This document shows positions 36,826 through 45,008 of a stretch of DNA of 64,000 nt, piece by piece (position 1 is the first letter of the stretch; the number at the start of each line of letters is the position of its first letter). The translations under genes and the position numbers were made by a program. The notes below the pieces were generated by a model that had not been told where the DNA came from, ran no database searches, and saw only the letters and a list, made by a program, of their open reading frames with translations. The DNA is from Oceanobacillus polygoni (GTDB lineage Bacteria > Bacillota > Bacilli > Bacillales > Amphibacillaceae): assembly GCF_008304605.1 (NCBI RefSeq), contig NZ_PIJY01000030.1:84867-148866 (forward strand), read 5' to 3'.

Positions 36826-37629
36826 GAGATTTGCTTTTTTGATTGTAAGCATTTGGAAATTCGCATCCTTAAAAATACTTTTCGAAATTTCGATAAAAAT
36901 TTCCAAATCACCTGTTGCATAAAATTGATGAACAGGAGTATGCTCCTCTTTATTCAACAAATGGTGAACATCCAAAATGGTACTTGTTTCTCTTGCAGTT
37001 TCTTCACTTGAAGAAATCACTGTCACATGTTTTCCGATAACTTCTTGTATCGTATTTTTTAAAAGAGGATAATGTGTACACCCTAAAATTAATACATCCA
37101 TATTTTTATCTTTTTTTAGTGGATTCAACGATTCCTGAACTACCTCTTCCGCTTGGTTTCCTGTCAGGATCCCTTTTTCTACCATCGGGACAAATAAAGG
37201 ACATGCAAGTGCATTTACCTGAATATCTGACTTAATTTTTTTTAACGCTAATTCATATGCACCACTTCTTACCGTACCTTCTGTTCCGATAATCCCAACT
37301 TGATTATTCGTAGTAAATTTAATTGCTGCCCTTGCACCAGGCTTTATGACACCAATGACTGGAATATCTAATTTTTCCTTTAAATCCTTCAACGCAAATG
37401 CTGTTGCGGTATTACATGCAATAACAAGCATTTTAATATTTTTTGTTAATAAAAATTCTACCATTTCCCATGTGAATTGCATTACTTCCTTTTCAGATCT
37501 TGGTCCGTATGGGCACCTAGCAGTGTCCCCTAAATAAATTAACTTCTCTTTTGGCAGCTGACGCATGAGCTCATGAGCTACCGTTAAGCCACCAACCCCA
37601 GAGTCGATTACACCAATTGCTCTATCCAA
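36805..37629 (-). CDS. racE: Glutamate racemase RacE/MurI
   Basis: The 274-residue enzyme supplies D-glutamate for peptidoglycan. It has the two catalytic cysteines in [12 protein letters not shown] and [11 protein letters not shown], plus the N-terminal [17 protein letters not shown] and the [14 protein letters not shown] segment. It follows the MarR-type gene by 21 bases and probably shares its transcript. Position is that of racE in B. subtilis. Confidence 0.97.
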   Translation of the reverse strand: MDRAIGVIDSGVGGLTVAHELMRQLPKEKLIYLGDTARCPYGPRSEKEVMQFTWEMVEFLLTKNIKMLVIACNTATAFALKDLKEKLDIPVIGVIKPGARAAIKFTTNNQVGIIGTEGTVRSGAYELALKKIKSDIQVNALACPLFVPMVEKGILTGNQAEEVVQESLNPLKKDKNMDVLILGCTHYPLLKNTIQEVIGKHVTVISSSEETARETSTILDVHHLLNKEEHTPVHQFYATGDLEIFIEISKSIFKDANFQMLTIKKANLNKNQVF

Positions 37630-37650
37630 ATTTGTTTCTCCTCTTTGTTG

Positions 37651-38109
37651 TTATTTTCCATTCACTATTTTCATTTCCTGGTAGAGAAAATCTAACAATT
37701 GATTTAGTGAATGTTTCTCTTCTTCGCTGAATTTATTGAGGACTTTGCCTAGATAGTCTTGTCTTTCCTGAATTACTTCACGAATAATGGTTTTCCCTTT
37801 ATCTAATAAATGGATCCGAACGACCCTTCTATCATTTGTATCGCGTATTCTTTCAACAAGTTCATTTTTCTCCATGCGATCAACCAAATCCGTTGTTGTA
37901 CTAAAAGCCAGACTGATCTTGTTGGATAGCTCTCCTATCGTTAAATCACCTTCCTCTAATAACCATTGTAAAGCAACGAATTGCGGTGATGTGATTGGAT
38001 AATTATTTAAGATTTTCCGACCATTCTGCTTGATCATTCCAGATATATAACGGAGCTGCTTCTCCATTTTTTTTACAGATTCAGCTGTTTCTAATACTTC
38101 CTTTTCCAA
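37651..38109 (-). CDS. ysmB: YsmB, MarR-family transcriptional regulator
   Basis: The 152-residue protein has the MarR winged helix-turn-helix in the middle (LTIGELSNKISLAFSTTTDL, then the wing VERIRDTNDRRVVRIHL) flanked by dimerising helices. Ligand and targets are unknown. It is upstream of racE and followed closely by it, so autoregulation would also affect D-glutamate supply. No sequence palindrome stands out upstream. Confidence 0.92.
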   Translation of the reverse strand: MEKEVLETAESVKKMEKQLRYISGMIKQNGRKILNNYPITSPQFVALQWLLEEGDLTIGELSNKISLAFSTTTDLVDRMEKNELVERIRDTNDRRVVRIHLLDKGKTIIREVIQERQDYLGKVLNKFSEEEKHSLNQLLDFLYQEMKIVNGK

Positions 38110-38460
38110 AAGTGTTACCCCCTAGATCTTTCCTTAACGAGTAGTTTATCACACGTTATCCTAAAAAAAGAATATATTCTTTGCACAGTATATTCAAAAT
38201 GAGATAATTTGCCTATCAGAGGAAAGTAACGACTTGTCCAAAATAAGCATAATTTAAAAAACAGTTCATTAATAAACACACATTTTATGAATTACTTTAT
38301 TATATCTTAAACGATATCCGTTAAATTGGGAACTAATCATTACTTTTCCCAATAATTTCAATTGAAAAAGATATGTATAGGTGTCACTCGTGATTTTTAT
38401 TATAAACCGTTTCAAAAACGAGTTATTCCATTTTAATTGTACATTTCCGATAAATGTACG
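38110..38460. other. Intergenic region between ysmB and gerE
   Basis: About 350 AT-rich bases between the divergent ysmB and gerE. Apart from the gerE promoter at its right end I see no coding sequence with a ribosome binding site, no repeat and no clear operator. Confidence 0.4.
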
Positions 38461-38488
38461 CACCGATTCTGGCAGTCTTCATAAGCTA
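38461..38488 (+). promoter_or_regulatory. gerE: Sigma-K-type promoter of gerE
   Basis: CACC (38461-38464) and CATAAGCTA (38480-38488) fit the sigma-K consensus mACm and CATAnnnTA with a 15-base spacer. gerE is known to be transcribed by sigma-K RNA polymerase in the mother cell. The start codon is 62 bases downstream. Confidence 0.75.
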
Positions 38489-38549
38489 TTATTGACTAAA
38501 TAATTTCCCTTCATAACTGTAGCTCTATAGAGCAAGGAGGGGGTAACAT

Positions 38550-38774
38550 TTGAAGGACAACGAGTATAAACCGAAGCAATTACTGACCAAACGCGAAAAA
38601 GAAGTGTTTGAACTATTAGTGCAGGATAAGACAACAAAAGAAATAGCACAAGAATTGTTTATTTCCGAAAAAACTGTCCGGAACCATATTTCAAATGCTA
38701 TGCAAAAATTGGGAGTTAAGGGGCGGTCTCAAGCCGTAGTTGAACTTCTTCGCATGGGGGAATTAAAGCTTTGA
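38550..38774 (+). CDS. gerE: GerE, LuxR-type late mother-cell regulator
   Basis: The 74-residue protein is nearly identical in length and sequence to B. subtilis GerE: KQLLTKREKEVFELLVQDKT, the recognition helix region in SEKTVRNHISNAMQKLGV and the end GRSQAVVELLRMGELKL. A TTG start follows AGGAGGGGGTAACAT. GerE is known to activate or repress late sigma-K genes for coat assembly. It is on the plus strand, opposite its neighbours. Its last 25 codons and terminator recur, decayed, at 40.16 kb. Confidence 0.97.
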   Translation: MKDNEYKPKQLLTKREKEVFELLVQDKTTKEIAQELFISEKTVRNHISNAMQKLGVKGRSQAVVELLRMGELKL

Positions 38775-38857
38775 AAAATTCGACTTCCCAATTAAAAGGG
38801 GAGTCGAATTTGTTTGGCTAGAAGCTGTTTCATTTCTTCAGGAATTGGAGTGGGACG
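38692..38857. repeat. Direct repeat, left copy (gerE 3' end / ysmA 3' end)
   Basis: This 166-base segment covers the intact 3' end of gerE, its terminator and the decayed 3' end of a ysmA-like gene. It is repeated at 40161-40328 with a 34-base identical block (38726-38759 and 40196-40229) and scattered mismatches elsewhere. The two copies flank the Ltp-like lipoprotein gene. Confidence 0.9.
38775..38813. terminator. Terminator after gerE
   Basis: AAATTCGACTTCCC pairs with GGGGAGTCGAATTT around a short AT-rich loop, with T-residues after it. It is immediately behind the gerE stop codon. Confidence 0.9.
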
Positions 38858-38925
38858 GGCTGTTCGCACTATAAAATTAACTGCTTTATGAATCCAAGTA
38901 AGAGTAAATGTAATTAATTAAATTA
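38809..38925 (-). pseudogene. Remnant of a ysmA-like thioesterase 3' end
   Basis: On the minus strand the frame reads RTARPTPIPEEMKQLLAK, almost the same as the end of intact ysmA (KGRPTPMPDEMKQLIAK). The old stop is lost (reads on as QIRLPF) and upstream similarity fades within about 35 codons to an in-frame stop. It is the decayed counterpart of the ysmA end in the left copy of the duplicated junction. Confidence 0.75.
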
Positions 38926-39035
38926 TATTTTAAGCGGAGCCAATTTTTTAATTCTTTATCTAAATATAGATGTGGATGCCTTTGTTTCTTTATTTACTCT
39001 ACTATTATCGATCTTGAGAATACTAAATGGAATTT

Positions 39036-39701
39036 TTAAAGTCCTATTTCATCTACAGCGTAAGTAGCATCCTCATTGCTAAAACCTTCAAACTCTAACT
39101 GTTCTATTAAACCGCTTCTTGAGAAACTTGAGTAGTCTAAGTAATCTTGAGCCATTATTGCTGCTTGATCTTGCCAATCAACACTTATTTGGTTTACTGC
39201 ATAAGTAGCGTCCTCATCATTAAACCCTTCAAATTTTAATTGATCTATTAGACCACTTTCAGAAAAAGCTGTATAGCCTAAGTAATCTTGAGCCATTGTT
39301 AATGCTTGATCTTGCCAGTCAACACTTATTTGGTTTACTGCATAAGTAGCGTCCTCATCATCAAAGCCTTCAAATTTTAATTGATCTATTAGACCACTTT
39401 TAGAAAAAGCTGTATAGCTCAAATAGCTTTCTGCCATATCTACTGCATTTTTTTGTGATAATGTTTCATCAGTGTTTACTGCAGTCTCTTCTGTAGCCAA
39501 ATCTTCTACTATTTCTTCCTCTGACGTTTCTTCAATGACTTCTTCTACTTCCTCAATTTCTTCTTCACTCTCTACATCTTCTTCTGTTTGATTTTCACCT
39601 GCTGAGTCAACTTTATCAATTTCTGCTTCTTCCGTTTCTCCGCATGCTGTCGAAACAAAAATAACAAGTAACGACAGCAATAAAACTGATAATTTTTTCA
39701 T
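39036..39701 (-). CDS. Ltp-like lipoprotein with three tandem repeats
   Basis: The 221-residue protein has a lipoprotein signal peptide with Cys20 (VIFVSTAC), a very acidic linker (residues 21-80, mostly Glu) and three almost identical 47-residue repeats at 83-129, 130-176 and 177-221. Each has the pattern AxxYLxYTAFSxSGLIDQL followed by FEGFxxEDATYAVxxI, the signature of the Ltp (host-cell-surface-exposed lipoprotein) repeat. In phage TP-J34 of Streptococcus thermophilus such a protein is known to block DNA injection by other phages; other Ltp-domain proteins have no known role. It is therefore an outer-surface lipoprotein, possibly for phage exclusion. No phage genes are nearby. Confidence 0.85.
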   Translation of the reverse strand: MKKLSVLLLSLLVIFVSTACGETEEAEIDKVDSAGENQTEEDVESEEEIEEVEEVIEETSEEEIVEDLATEETAVNTDETLSQKNAVDMAESYLSYTAFSKSGLIDQLKFEGFDDEDATYAVNQISVDWQDQALTMAQDYLGYTAFSESGLIDQLKFEGFNDEDATYAVNQISVDWQDQAAIMAQDYLDYSSFSRSGLIEQLEFEGFSNEDATYAVDEIGL

Positions 39702-40160
39702 TTGTAATCCCCCATATGTATGTACGTATTTATGGGTATATTATCTTACATTAAATGAATACTTGCAAGACCTTTGACCTAAATTATCTTTCTTTTGCCT
39801 ACGTTATTAGATATCTGGTAGATTAATGCAATATCTCTTGTATTTCAAAAAGTATTTCTTCCATATATTACGTCATATTGGTCATCAATCTTTGATGCTA
39901 AAGGCTTTCAGGGAGATACAAGAATGAGAGCAAATCGATTTACATTGTATGCTACTCCCCATTTCACGGTAAAAAATATAATTTTTAAGAATCCATATAT
40001 AATACAGAATCTTTCACTCAATTTCAAAGTAAGCGAAGAATTATGCTAGGAAAGAATGGATCAAATTTAATGAAATATCCTTTTTCATTAAAAGATTGTT
40101 TCTGAAATTTAAAATGTTGATATATCAATGGTTCAAGCTGTCTGCTAATGGTATGCATTA
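39702..40160. other. Non-coding DNA upstream of the Ltp-like gene
   Basis: About 460 bases without a supported gene. The lipoprotein gene starts with GGGGGATTACAA before its ATG; no clear promoter hexamers or operators stand out. Because the sequence lies between the direct repeats it belongs to the inserted segment. Confidence 0.4.
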
Positions 40161-40240
40161 CAAATGCCATGCAAAGATTTAGTTGGTAAAAGGCAGTCTC
40201 AAGCCGTAGTTGAACTTCTTCGCATGGGGAGAATTAAATC
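40161..40240 (+). pseudogene. Remnant of the gerE 3' end
   Basis: The plus strand reads GRQSQAVVELLRMG-like codons (QSQAVVELLRMGRIKSLEN) that copy the GerE end, but the beginning of gerE is missing, a base is inserted after the GGGG tract and the stop is changed. There is no start or ribosome binding site of its own. Confidence 0.8.
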
Positions 40241-40242
40241 TT

Positions 40243-40280
40243 TGGAAAATTCGAGTTCCCTATTAAAAGGAGACTCGAAT
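40243..40280. terminator. Terminator after ysmA
   Basis: AAAATTCGAGTTCCC and AAGGAGACTCGAATTT form a slightly imperfect stem just after the ysmA stop. It is the right-hand copy of the gerE terminator and works for ysmA on the minus strand. Confidence 0.85.
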
Positions 40281-40721
40281 TTATTTGGCTATAAGCTGTT
40301 TCATTTCGTCTGGCATTGGGGTGGGACGACCTTTCTGTGGATTGATGTAAACGATTCGTCCTCGTCCTGTTAACGCAATTTCTTCGTTTTCTTTTACACC
40401 CATATAGTGCACATCAAACGAGGTATTGCCAATCGTCGCTACTTTTACATACATTTTTAGACGTTCATCGAAATACATTTGTTGAAAATAATCGCATTGC
40501 AAATCTGCTACAATGATTGCTTCCTCTTCTGCCTTGAAATTATTGAAAATACCGAGTGAATTTAGAAAGTCGATTCGTGCTTCCTCAAAATAAATAAACG
40601 CAGAGACATTATTTACATGTCCATACAAGTCCGTTTCTGAAAAGCGTACTTTTATAGGGGTATAAAAGCTAAACTCAGAACGCCATTTATCCATATCTTC
40701 AATATAATTAACCGATTTCAC
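40281..40721 (-). CDS. ysmA: YsmA, hotdog-fold acyl-CoA thioesterase (4HBT family)
   Basis: The GTG at 40721 is preceded by TAGGAGGTGATCGC. The 146-residue protein has the 4HBT signature VRFSETDLYGHVNN with the catalytic Asp region, followed by FIYFEEARIDFL. Such enzymes hydrolyse acyl-CoA or acyl-ACP thioesters; the exact substrate is unknown. It lies between gerE and sdhB as in B. subtilis, although a duplicated segment now separates it from gerE. Confidence 0.92.
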   Translation of the reverse strand: MKSVNYIEDMDKWRSEFSFYTPIKVRFSETDLYGHVNNVSAFIYFEEARIDFLNSLGIFNNFKAEEEAIIVADLQCDYFQQMYFDERLKMYVKVATIGNTSFDVHYMGVKENEEIALTGRGRIVYINPQKGRPTPMPDEMKQLIAK

Positions 40722-40827
40722 GCGATCACCTCCTACCTAGTTACTATCAAAACTCTATCAACAACATAAGTAAAAAATAGTCATGCCGTCTAAGTTTATA
40801 TAACAGACCCGAATTATGAGGTTAAAG

Positions 40828-40865
40828 AAATGACCCTCACCACCAATACGGAGAGGGTCATTTAT
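40828..40865 (-). terminator. Terminator after sdhCAB
   Basis: AAATGACCCTC pairs with GAGGGTCATTT around a 14-base loop, about 20 bases after the sdhB stop codon. T-residues follow on both sides. Confidence 0.9.
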
Positions 40866-40883
40866 AATCTATCAACCTAGTAA

Positions 40884-41648
40884 TTAATGTGCGTTGTCAC
40901 TACCAAAGAAATTTTTGAACGCTTGAATATTTGTCGCACGGTTCATTGCTGCAATAGATGTTGTTAGTGGAATACCTTTTGGACAAACCTGTACACAGTT
41001 TTGTGAGTTTCCACAACCATCAATCCCGCCGTCTTCCATCAATCCATTCAAACGATCACTTTGATTCATTTCCCCTGTTGGATGCGCATTAAATAAACGC
41101 GCTTGAGAGATAGCAGCAGGTCCAATGAAATTCGATTTATCGTTAACATTCGGACAAGCCTCTAAGCAAACCCCACACGTCATACATTTAGAAAGCTCAT
41201 AAGCCCATTGGCGTTTCTTTTCAGGCATTCTTGGGCCAGGTCCTAAATCATGTGTTCCATCGATTGGAATCCATGCTTTCACTTGTTTCAGAGCGTCAAA
41301 CATACGATCACGGTCTACGATTAAATCGCGGATAACCGGGAATGTTGACATTGGCTCTAAACGAATCGGTTGTTCGAGCTGATCTACTAAAGCTGCGCAT
41401 GATTGCCTAGCCGTTCCGTTGATAACCATGGAACATGCCCCACAAACTTCTTCCAGACAGTTCATATCCCACATAACAGGTGTTGATTTTTCCCCTTTTG
41501 CGTTCACTGGATTTTGTCTGATCTCCATGAGTCCGGATATAACGTTCATATTTTTCCGGTAAGGTATTTCAAACGTTTCCTCATAAGGAGTAGAATCCGG
41601 GCCGCCTTGTCTAGTTATAATAAAAGTAACTGTACTTTGCTCAGCCAT
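40884..41648 (-). CDS. sdhB: Succinate dehydrogenase iron-sulfur subunit SdhB
   Basis: I choose ATG 41648 because GGGGGAG stands nine bases before it; a GTG at 41654 is too close. The 254-residue protein begins MAEQSTVTFIITRQGG as in Bacillus. The [2Fe-2S] ligands are in CLEEVCGACSMVI and the later Cys, and the [4Fe-4S] and [3Fe-4S] ligands in CMTCGVCLEACPNV and CGNSQNCVQVCPKGIP. It passes electrons from SdhA to menaquinone. It is last of the operon sdhC-A-B. Confidence 0.98.
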   Translation of the reverse strand: MAEQSTVTFIITRQGGPDSTPYEETFEIPYRKNMNVISGLMEIRQNPVNAKGEKSTPVMWDMNCLEEVCGACSMVINGTARQSCAALVDQLEQPIRLEPMSTFPVIRDLIVDRDRMFDALKQVKAWIPIDGTHDLGPGPRMPEKKRQWAYELSKCMTCGVCLEACPNVNDKSNFIGPAAISQARLFNAHPTGEMNQSDRLNGLMEDGGIDGCGNSQNCVQVCPKGIPLTTSIAAMNRATNIQAFKNFFGSDNAH

Positions 41649-41664
41649 TTCCACTTACTCCCCC

Positions 41665-43416
41665 TTAGTGTTTTGTAGTGTAGTCACGTTTACGAGGTTT
41701 TATCAACGATACATCGACTTCCTCGTAGCTGAATTCTGGTGACTCTGTCTCTGCATTAAATGCAGCAATTGTTGTTTTCAGCCATTCTTCATCGTTACGT
41801 TCCGGAAATTCCGGTTTGTAGTGTGCTCCACGACTCTCATTACGATTTAAAGCACCAATCGTAATAACACGAGCAAGATGAAGCATTTGTTTCAACTGAC
41901 GTGTAAACATAACGCCCTGGTTACTCCAGCGAGATGTATCATTAATATTAATGTTATTCCAGCGCTCGAGCAGCTCTTTTATCTTCTCGTCGGTTTTCTC
42001 AAGCTTCGCATTTTCCCGAACTACTGTTACGTTATCGGTCATCCACTCGCCAAGTTCCTTATGAATTTGGTACGCATTTTCTGTTCCTTCCATATTCATA
42101 AGCGCTTCAAAGTTAGCTTTTTCTTCACTTTCATAGGATGTATACATTTCTTCAGATAAATCATCGACATGGACGTCAAGCTTATCAATATATTCGATTG
42201 ACTTCGGTCCCGCAACCATTCCGCCATAGATTGCAGACAATAGAGAGTTTGCTCCAAGACGATTTCCACCGTGCTGAGAATAATCACATTCTCCCGCTGC
42301 AAAAATCCCTGGAATATTTGTCATTTGATCATAATCAACCCAAAGTCCACCCATGGAATAATGAACTGCCGGGAAGATTTTCATTGGTACTTTACGTGGA
42401 TCCTCACCAACAAACTTCTCGTAGATTTCAATAATTCCACCTAGTTTAATATCCAATTCCTTTGGATCCTTATGCGACAAATCCAAATAAACCATATTTT
42501 CGCCATTGATACCAAGCTTTTGATTTACACATACGTCAAAGATTTCACGTGTCGCGATATCACGTGGTACAAGGTTTCCATATGCAGGATATTTTTCCTC
42601 TAAGAAATACCATGGTTCACCATCTTTATACGTCCAAACTCGACCACCTTCACCACGAGCAGATTCACTCATTAAGCGGAGCTTATCATCACCCGGAATT
42701 GCAGTCGGATGAATTTGGATAAACTCACCATTGGCATATTTAGCTCCTTGTTGATAGAGAATACTTGCTGCAGACCCTGTATTAATCATGGAGTTTGTTG
42801 ACTTACCAAATATAATTCCTGGTCCACCGGTAGCAAAAATCGTTGCATCTGATCGAAATGCTTTAATTTCATGTGTCTTAATATCCTGAGCAACGAGTCC
42901 TCGACTAACACCTTTTTCATCAAGTATTGCTTTTACGAACTCCCAGCCTTCGTATTTCGTAACTAGGCCTTCTACTTCAAATCGGCGAACTTGCTCATCA
43001 AGCGCGTATAATAACTGCTGCCCTGTTGTTGCACCTGCATATGCTGTTCTGTGATGCTGTGTACCACCGAAACGTCTAAAATCTAGTAATCCCTCTGGTG
43101 TACGATTAAACATAACTCCCATACGATCGAGCATATGTATAATTCCAGGTGCCGCTTCACACATTGCTTTTACTGGCGGTTGGTTTGCTAGAAAATCTCC
43201 ACCATAAACACTATCGTCAAAGTGGATCATCGGAGAGTCCCCTTCTCCTTTTGTATTAACAGCACCATTAATACCACCTTGAGCACACACAGAGTGAGAG
43301 CGTTTAACAGGAACGATAGAAAAAACATCTACTTTTACGCCTGCCTCGGCTGCTTTTATGGTAGCCATTAAACCAGCTAATCCACCGCCGACAACAGCGA
43401 CTTTACGATTATTCAT
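41665..43416 (-). CDS. sdhA: Succinate dehydrogenase flavoprotein subunit SdhA
   Basis: The 583-residue protein has the FAD-binding N-terminus KVAVVGGGLAGLMATIKAAE, the flavin-linked histidine region SVCAQGGINGA, the catalytic loop HPTAIPGDDKLRLMSESARG EG and the FAD segment AAGECDYSQHGGNRLGANSL. It oxidises succinate to fumarate at the inner membrane face. It is second in the operon, 45 bases after sdhC. Confidence 0.98.
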   Translation of the reverse strand: MNNRKVAVVGGGLAGLMATIKAAEAGVKVDVFSIVPVKRSHSVCAQGGINGAVNTKGEGDSPMIHFDDSVYGGDFLANQPPVKAMCEAAPGIIHMLDRMGVMFNRTPEGLLDFRRFGGTQHHRTAYAGATTGQQLLYALDEQVRRFEVEGLVTKYEGWEFVKAILDEKGVSRGLVAQDIKTHEIKAFRSDATIFATGGPGIIFGKSTNSMINTGSAASILYQQGAKYANGEFIQIHPTAIPGDDKLRLMSESARGEGGRVWTYKDGEPWYFLEEKYPAYGNLVPRDIATREIFDVCVNQKLGINGENMVYLDLSHKDPKELDIKLGGIIEIYEKFVGEDPRKVPMKIFPAVHYSMGGLWVDYDQMTNIPGIFAAGECDYSQHGGNRLGANSLLSAIYGGMVAGPKSIEYIDKLDVHVDDLSEEMYTSYESEEKANFEALMNMEGTENAYQIHKELGEWMTDNVTVVRENAKLEKTDEKIKELLERWNNININDTSRWSNQGVMFTRQLKQMLHLARVITIGALNRNESRGAHYKPEFPERNDEEWLKTTIAAFNAETESPEFSYEEVDVSLIKPRKRDYTTKH

Positions 43417-43461
43417 TTTGTTAGCTCACTCCTATTCTCTTTCTAGAGGTTCTTCCTTCTA

Positions 43462-44082
43462 TTAAACACCGTACGCAAATTGAATCAATGTTCTAACACC
43501 GAGATAGCTGACTGCAAAAAAGACAACGATTACAGCATATGTAGCAATCTTCTGCGATTTCGGTGACTGCGTAATGCCCCATGAAACCAAAAAGCTCCAT
43601 AAACCATTAGCAAAGTGAAATACTGCGGAAACTACCCCAATAACGTAGAACCAGAACATGAACGGGTTTGTTAAAATCCCTTCCATCAAGCTGTAATCAA
43701 GGTCTGCATTACCTAAGCCGATTTGCACTCTCGTTTCCCATACATGCCATGCAATGAAAACAAGCGTTACAATACCAGTGATTCGCTGCAACCTAAACAT
43801 CCAGTTACGGAAGAAGCCATAAGTTCTCGTATTGTTTCGTGCAACAAAAACAATATATACCCCTAAGATTGCGTGAAACAAAATTGGTAGATAGATAACG
43901 AAGATTTCCAATAGCAATACAAATGGAAGCCCTGCCATAAATCCTGCTGCCCGATTAAAACTCTCTTCTCCATACACAGCAAAATGATTGATTACTAAAT
44001 GCTGAACCATAAAAAGACCGATTGGAACAACACCTAACAATGAATGCAATCTTCTGTAAAAAAACTCACGATGCTCTGCCAT
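43462..44082 (-). CDS. sdhC: Succinate dehydrogenase cytochrome b558 subunit SdhC
   Basis: The start at ATG 44082 follows AAGGGGGGTAAAC. The 206-residue protein has five membrane helices and the conserved histidines for two haem groups (for example RRLHSLLGVVPIGLFMVQH, LFHAILGVYIVF, VFIAWHVWETR, FHFANGLWSFLV). It anchors SdhAB and reduces menaquinone. It is first in the operon. Confidence 0.97.
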   Translation of the reverse strand: MAEHREFFYRRLHSLLGVVPIGLFMVQHLVINHFAVYGEESFNRAAGFMAGLPFVLLLEIFVIYLPILFHAILGVYIVFVARNNTRTYGFFRNWMFRLQRITGIVTLVFIAWHVWETRVQIGLGNADLDYSLMEGILTNPFMFWFYVIGVVSAVFHFANGLWSFLVSWGITQSPKSQKIATYAVIVVFFAVSYLGVRTLIQFAYGV

Positions 44083-44466
44083 GTTTACCCCCCTTAGTCT
44101 CATTCAATAATTTAAAATAAATATGTAGCTATTTACAAAGCAGTGAAGCGCTTTTATTTAAAAAAGCAGAACTTTATAAAATAGCACAAATTCGCAACAC
44201 ATTAATTGTACTTCTAACTACAAAAAGCGTCAAGAAAACTAGATTCTCAATTAGAGTTACCTAGAGTCGAGATTTCTAGTTCAATAAGTTTGCACTTTCC
44301 CACTAAAATAATGGATAACAGACTGTTATTTTAATTGAGAATATGTAAAAATGAATAGCATGACTTGTTTTTTTATCAATTTAAATAGATAATATGGGTA
44401 GCTCTTCTGATCGTATTCCTAGTGAGAAAGGAAACTATTTTGTATTTGTTAGAGAGGATGAAAAGG
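44083..44466. promoter_or_regulatory. Divergent sdhC / yslB intergenic region with a cre-like site
   Basis: This 384-base region must hold promoters for sdhC and yslB. On the minus strand ATAAAAGCGCTTCACT (44142-44157) resembles the CcpA cre consensus WTGNAANCGNWNNCW with two mismatches and lies about 60 bases before the sdhC start. The sdh operon is known to respond to carbon catabolite control in Bacillus. I find no other distinct element. Confidence 0.35.
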
Positions 44467-44904
44467 ATGTCAAAAAAGCATCAACCATTAAATCTGTCAC
44501 ATCTTGAAGAATTACACACACCAGGGGCTGGCTACGACATCCTGCGTTATGTAAGCTTACCTGACCTACTTGGACAAGAAACAGAGCCAATCCTTTATTT
44601 TATGGGAAGAAATCTGGCACGTAAGTTTGAAATTACGACACTTGACGATGTTGTATATCTCTTCGAAAAACTTGGCTGGGGAACACTAGACTTGATCAAA
44701 CAGGATAAAAAAATGTTTGTTTTTCACTTATTATCTGACTCCGTCGTTTTACGGTTAAACGCTCCTTTCCATGTTGACTTTCGTCTTGAAGCTGGATTTC
44801 TAGCAGAAGCTATTCAACAAGTAGAAGGAATCGAGTGTGAATGTGTAGAGGAAACCAACAAACGCATTCATCAAATTGAGTTTTCCGTTTTCATAACAAA
44901 TTAA
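44467..44904 (+). CDS. yslB: YslB family protein (DUF2507)
   Basis: I set the start at ATG 44467, nine bases after GAGAGG, giving 145 residues; the frame continues 15 codons upstream. It begins MSKKHQPLNLSHLEELHTPG and has the DUF2507 segments LRYVSLPDLLG, ILYFMGRNLARKF and FRLEAGFLAEAIQ, related to the V4R fold. Function is unknown. It lies between sdhC and uvrC as in B. subtilis, but lysC (aspartokinase), which I recall nearby there, is missing. Confidence 0.92.
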   Translation: MSKKHQPLNLSHLEELHTPGAGYDILRYVSLPDLLGQETEPILYFMGRNLARKFEITTLDDVVYLFEKLGWGTLDLIKQDKKMFVFHLLSDSVVLRLNAPFHVDFRLEAGFLAEAIQQVEGIECECVEETNKRIHQIEFSVFITN

Positions 44905-44963
44905 ATTACAAAACCATTCGTACGCAACATATAGTTTTACCAGCGCAGTGTGGCTTATCATTG

Positions 44964-45006
44964 AAAAGGCAGAAGCATGTTATATAAAACGTGCTTCTGC
45001 CTTTTC
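44964..45006. terminator. Bidirectional terminator between yslB and uvrC
   Basis: AAAAGGCAGAAGCA and TGCTTCTGCCTTTT make a perfect stem around a 15-base AT-rich loop, serving both convergent genes. Confidence 0.95.
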
Positions 45007-45008
45007 TG

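Larger units (their letters stand above)
40161..40328. repeat. Direct repeat, right copy (gerE 3' end / ysmA 3' end)
   Basis: Partner of 38692-38857. Here the ysmA part is intact and the gerE part is decayed, the reverse of the left copy. The distance between equivalent bases of the 34-base identical block is 1470. Confidence 0.9.

Noticed and set aside
40164-40373. 69-codon plus-strand frame ending inside ysmA
   Set aside because: It is a chance join of the decayed gerE 3' end and antisense ysmA sequence, without a start site of its own.
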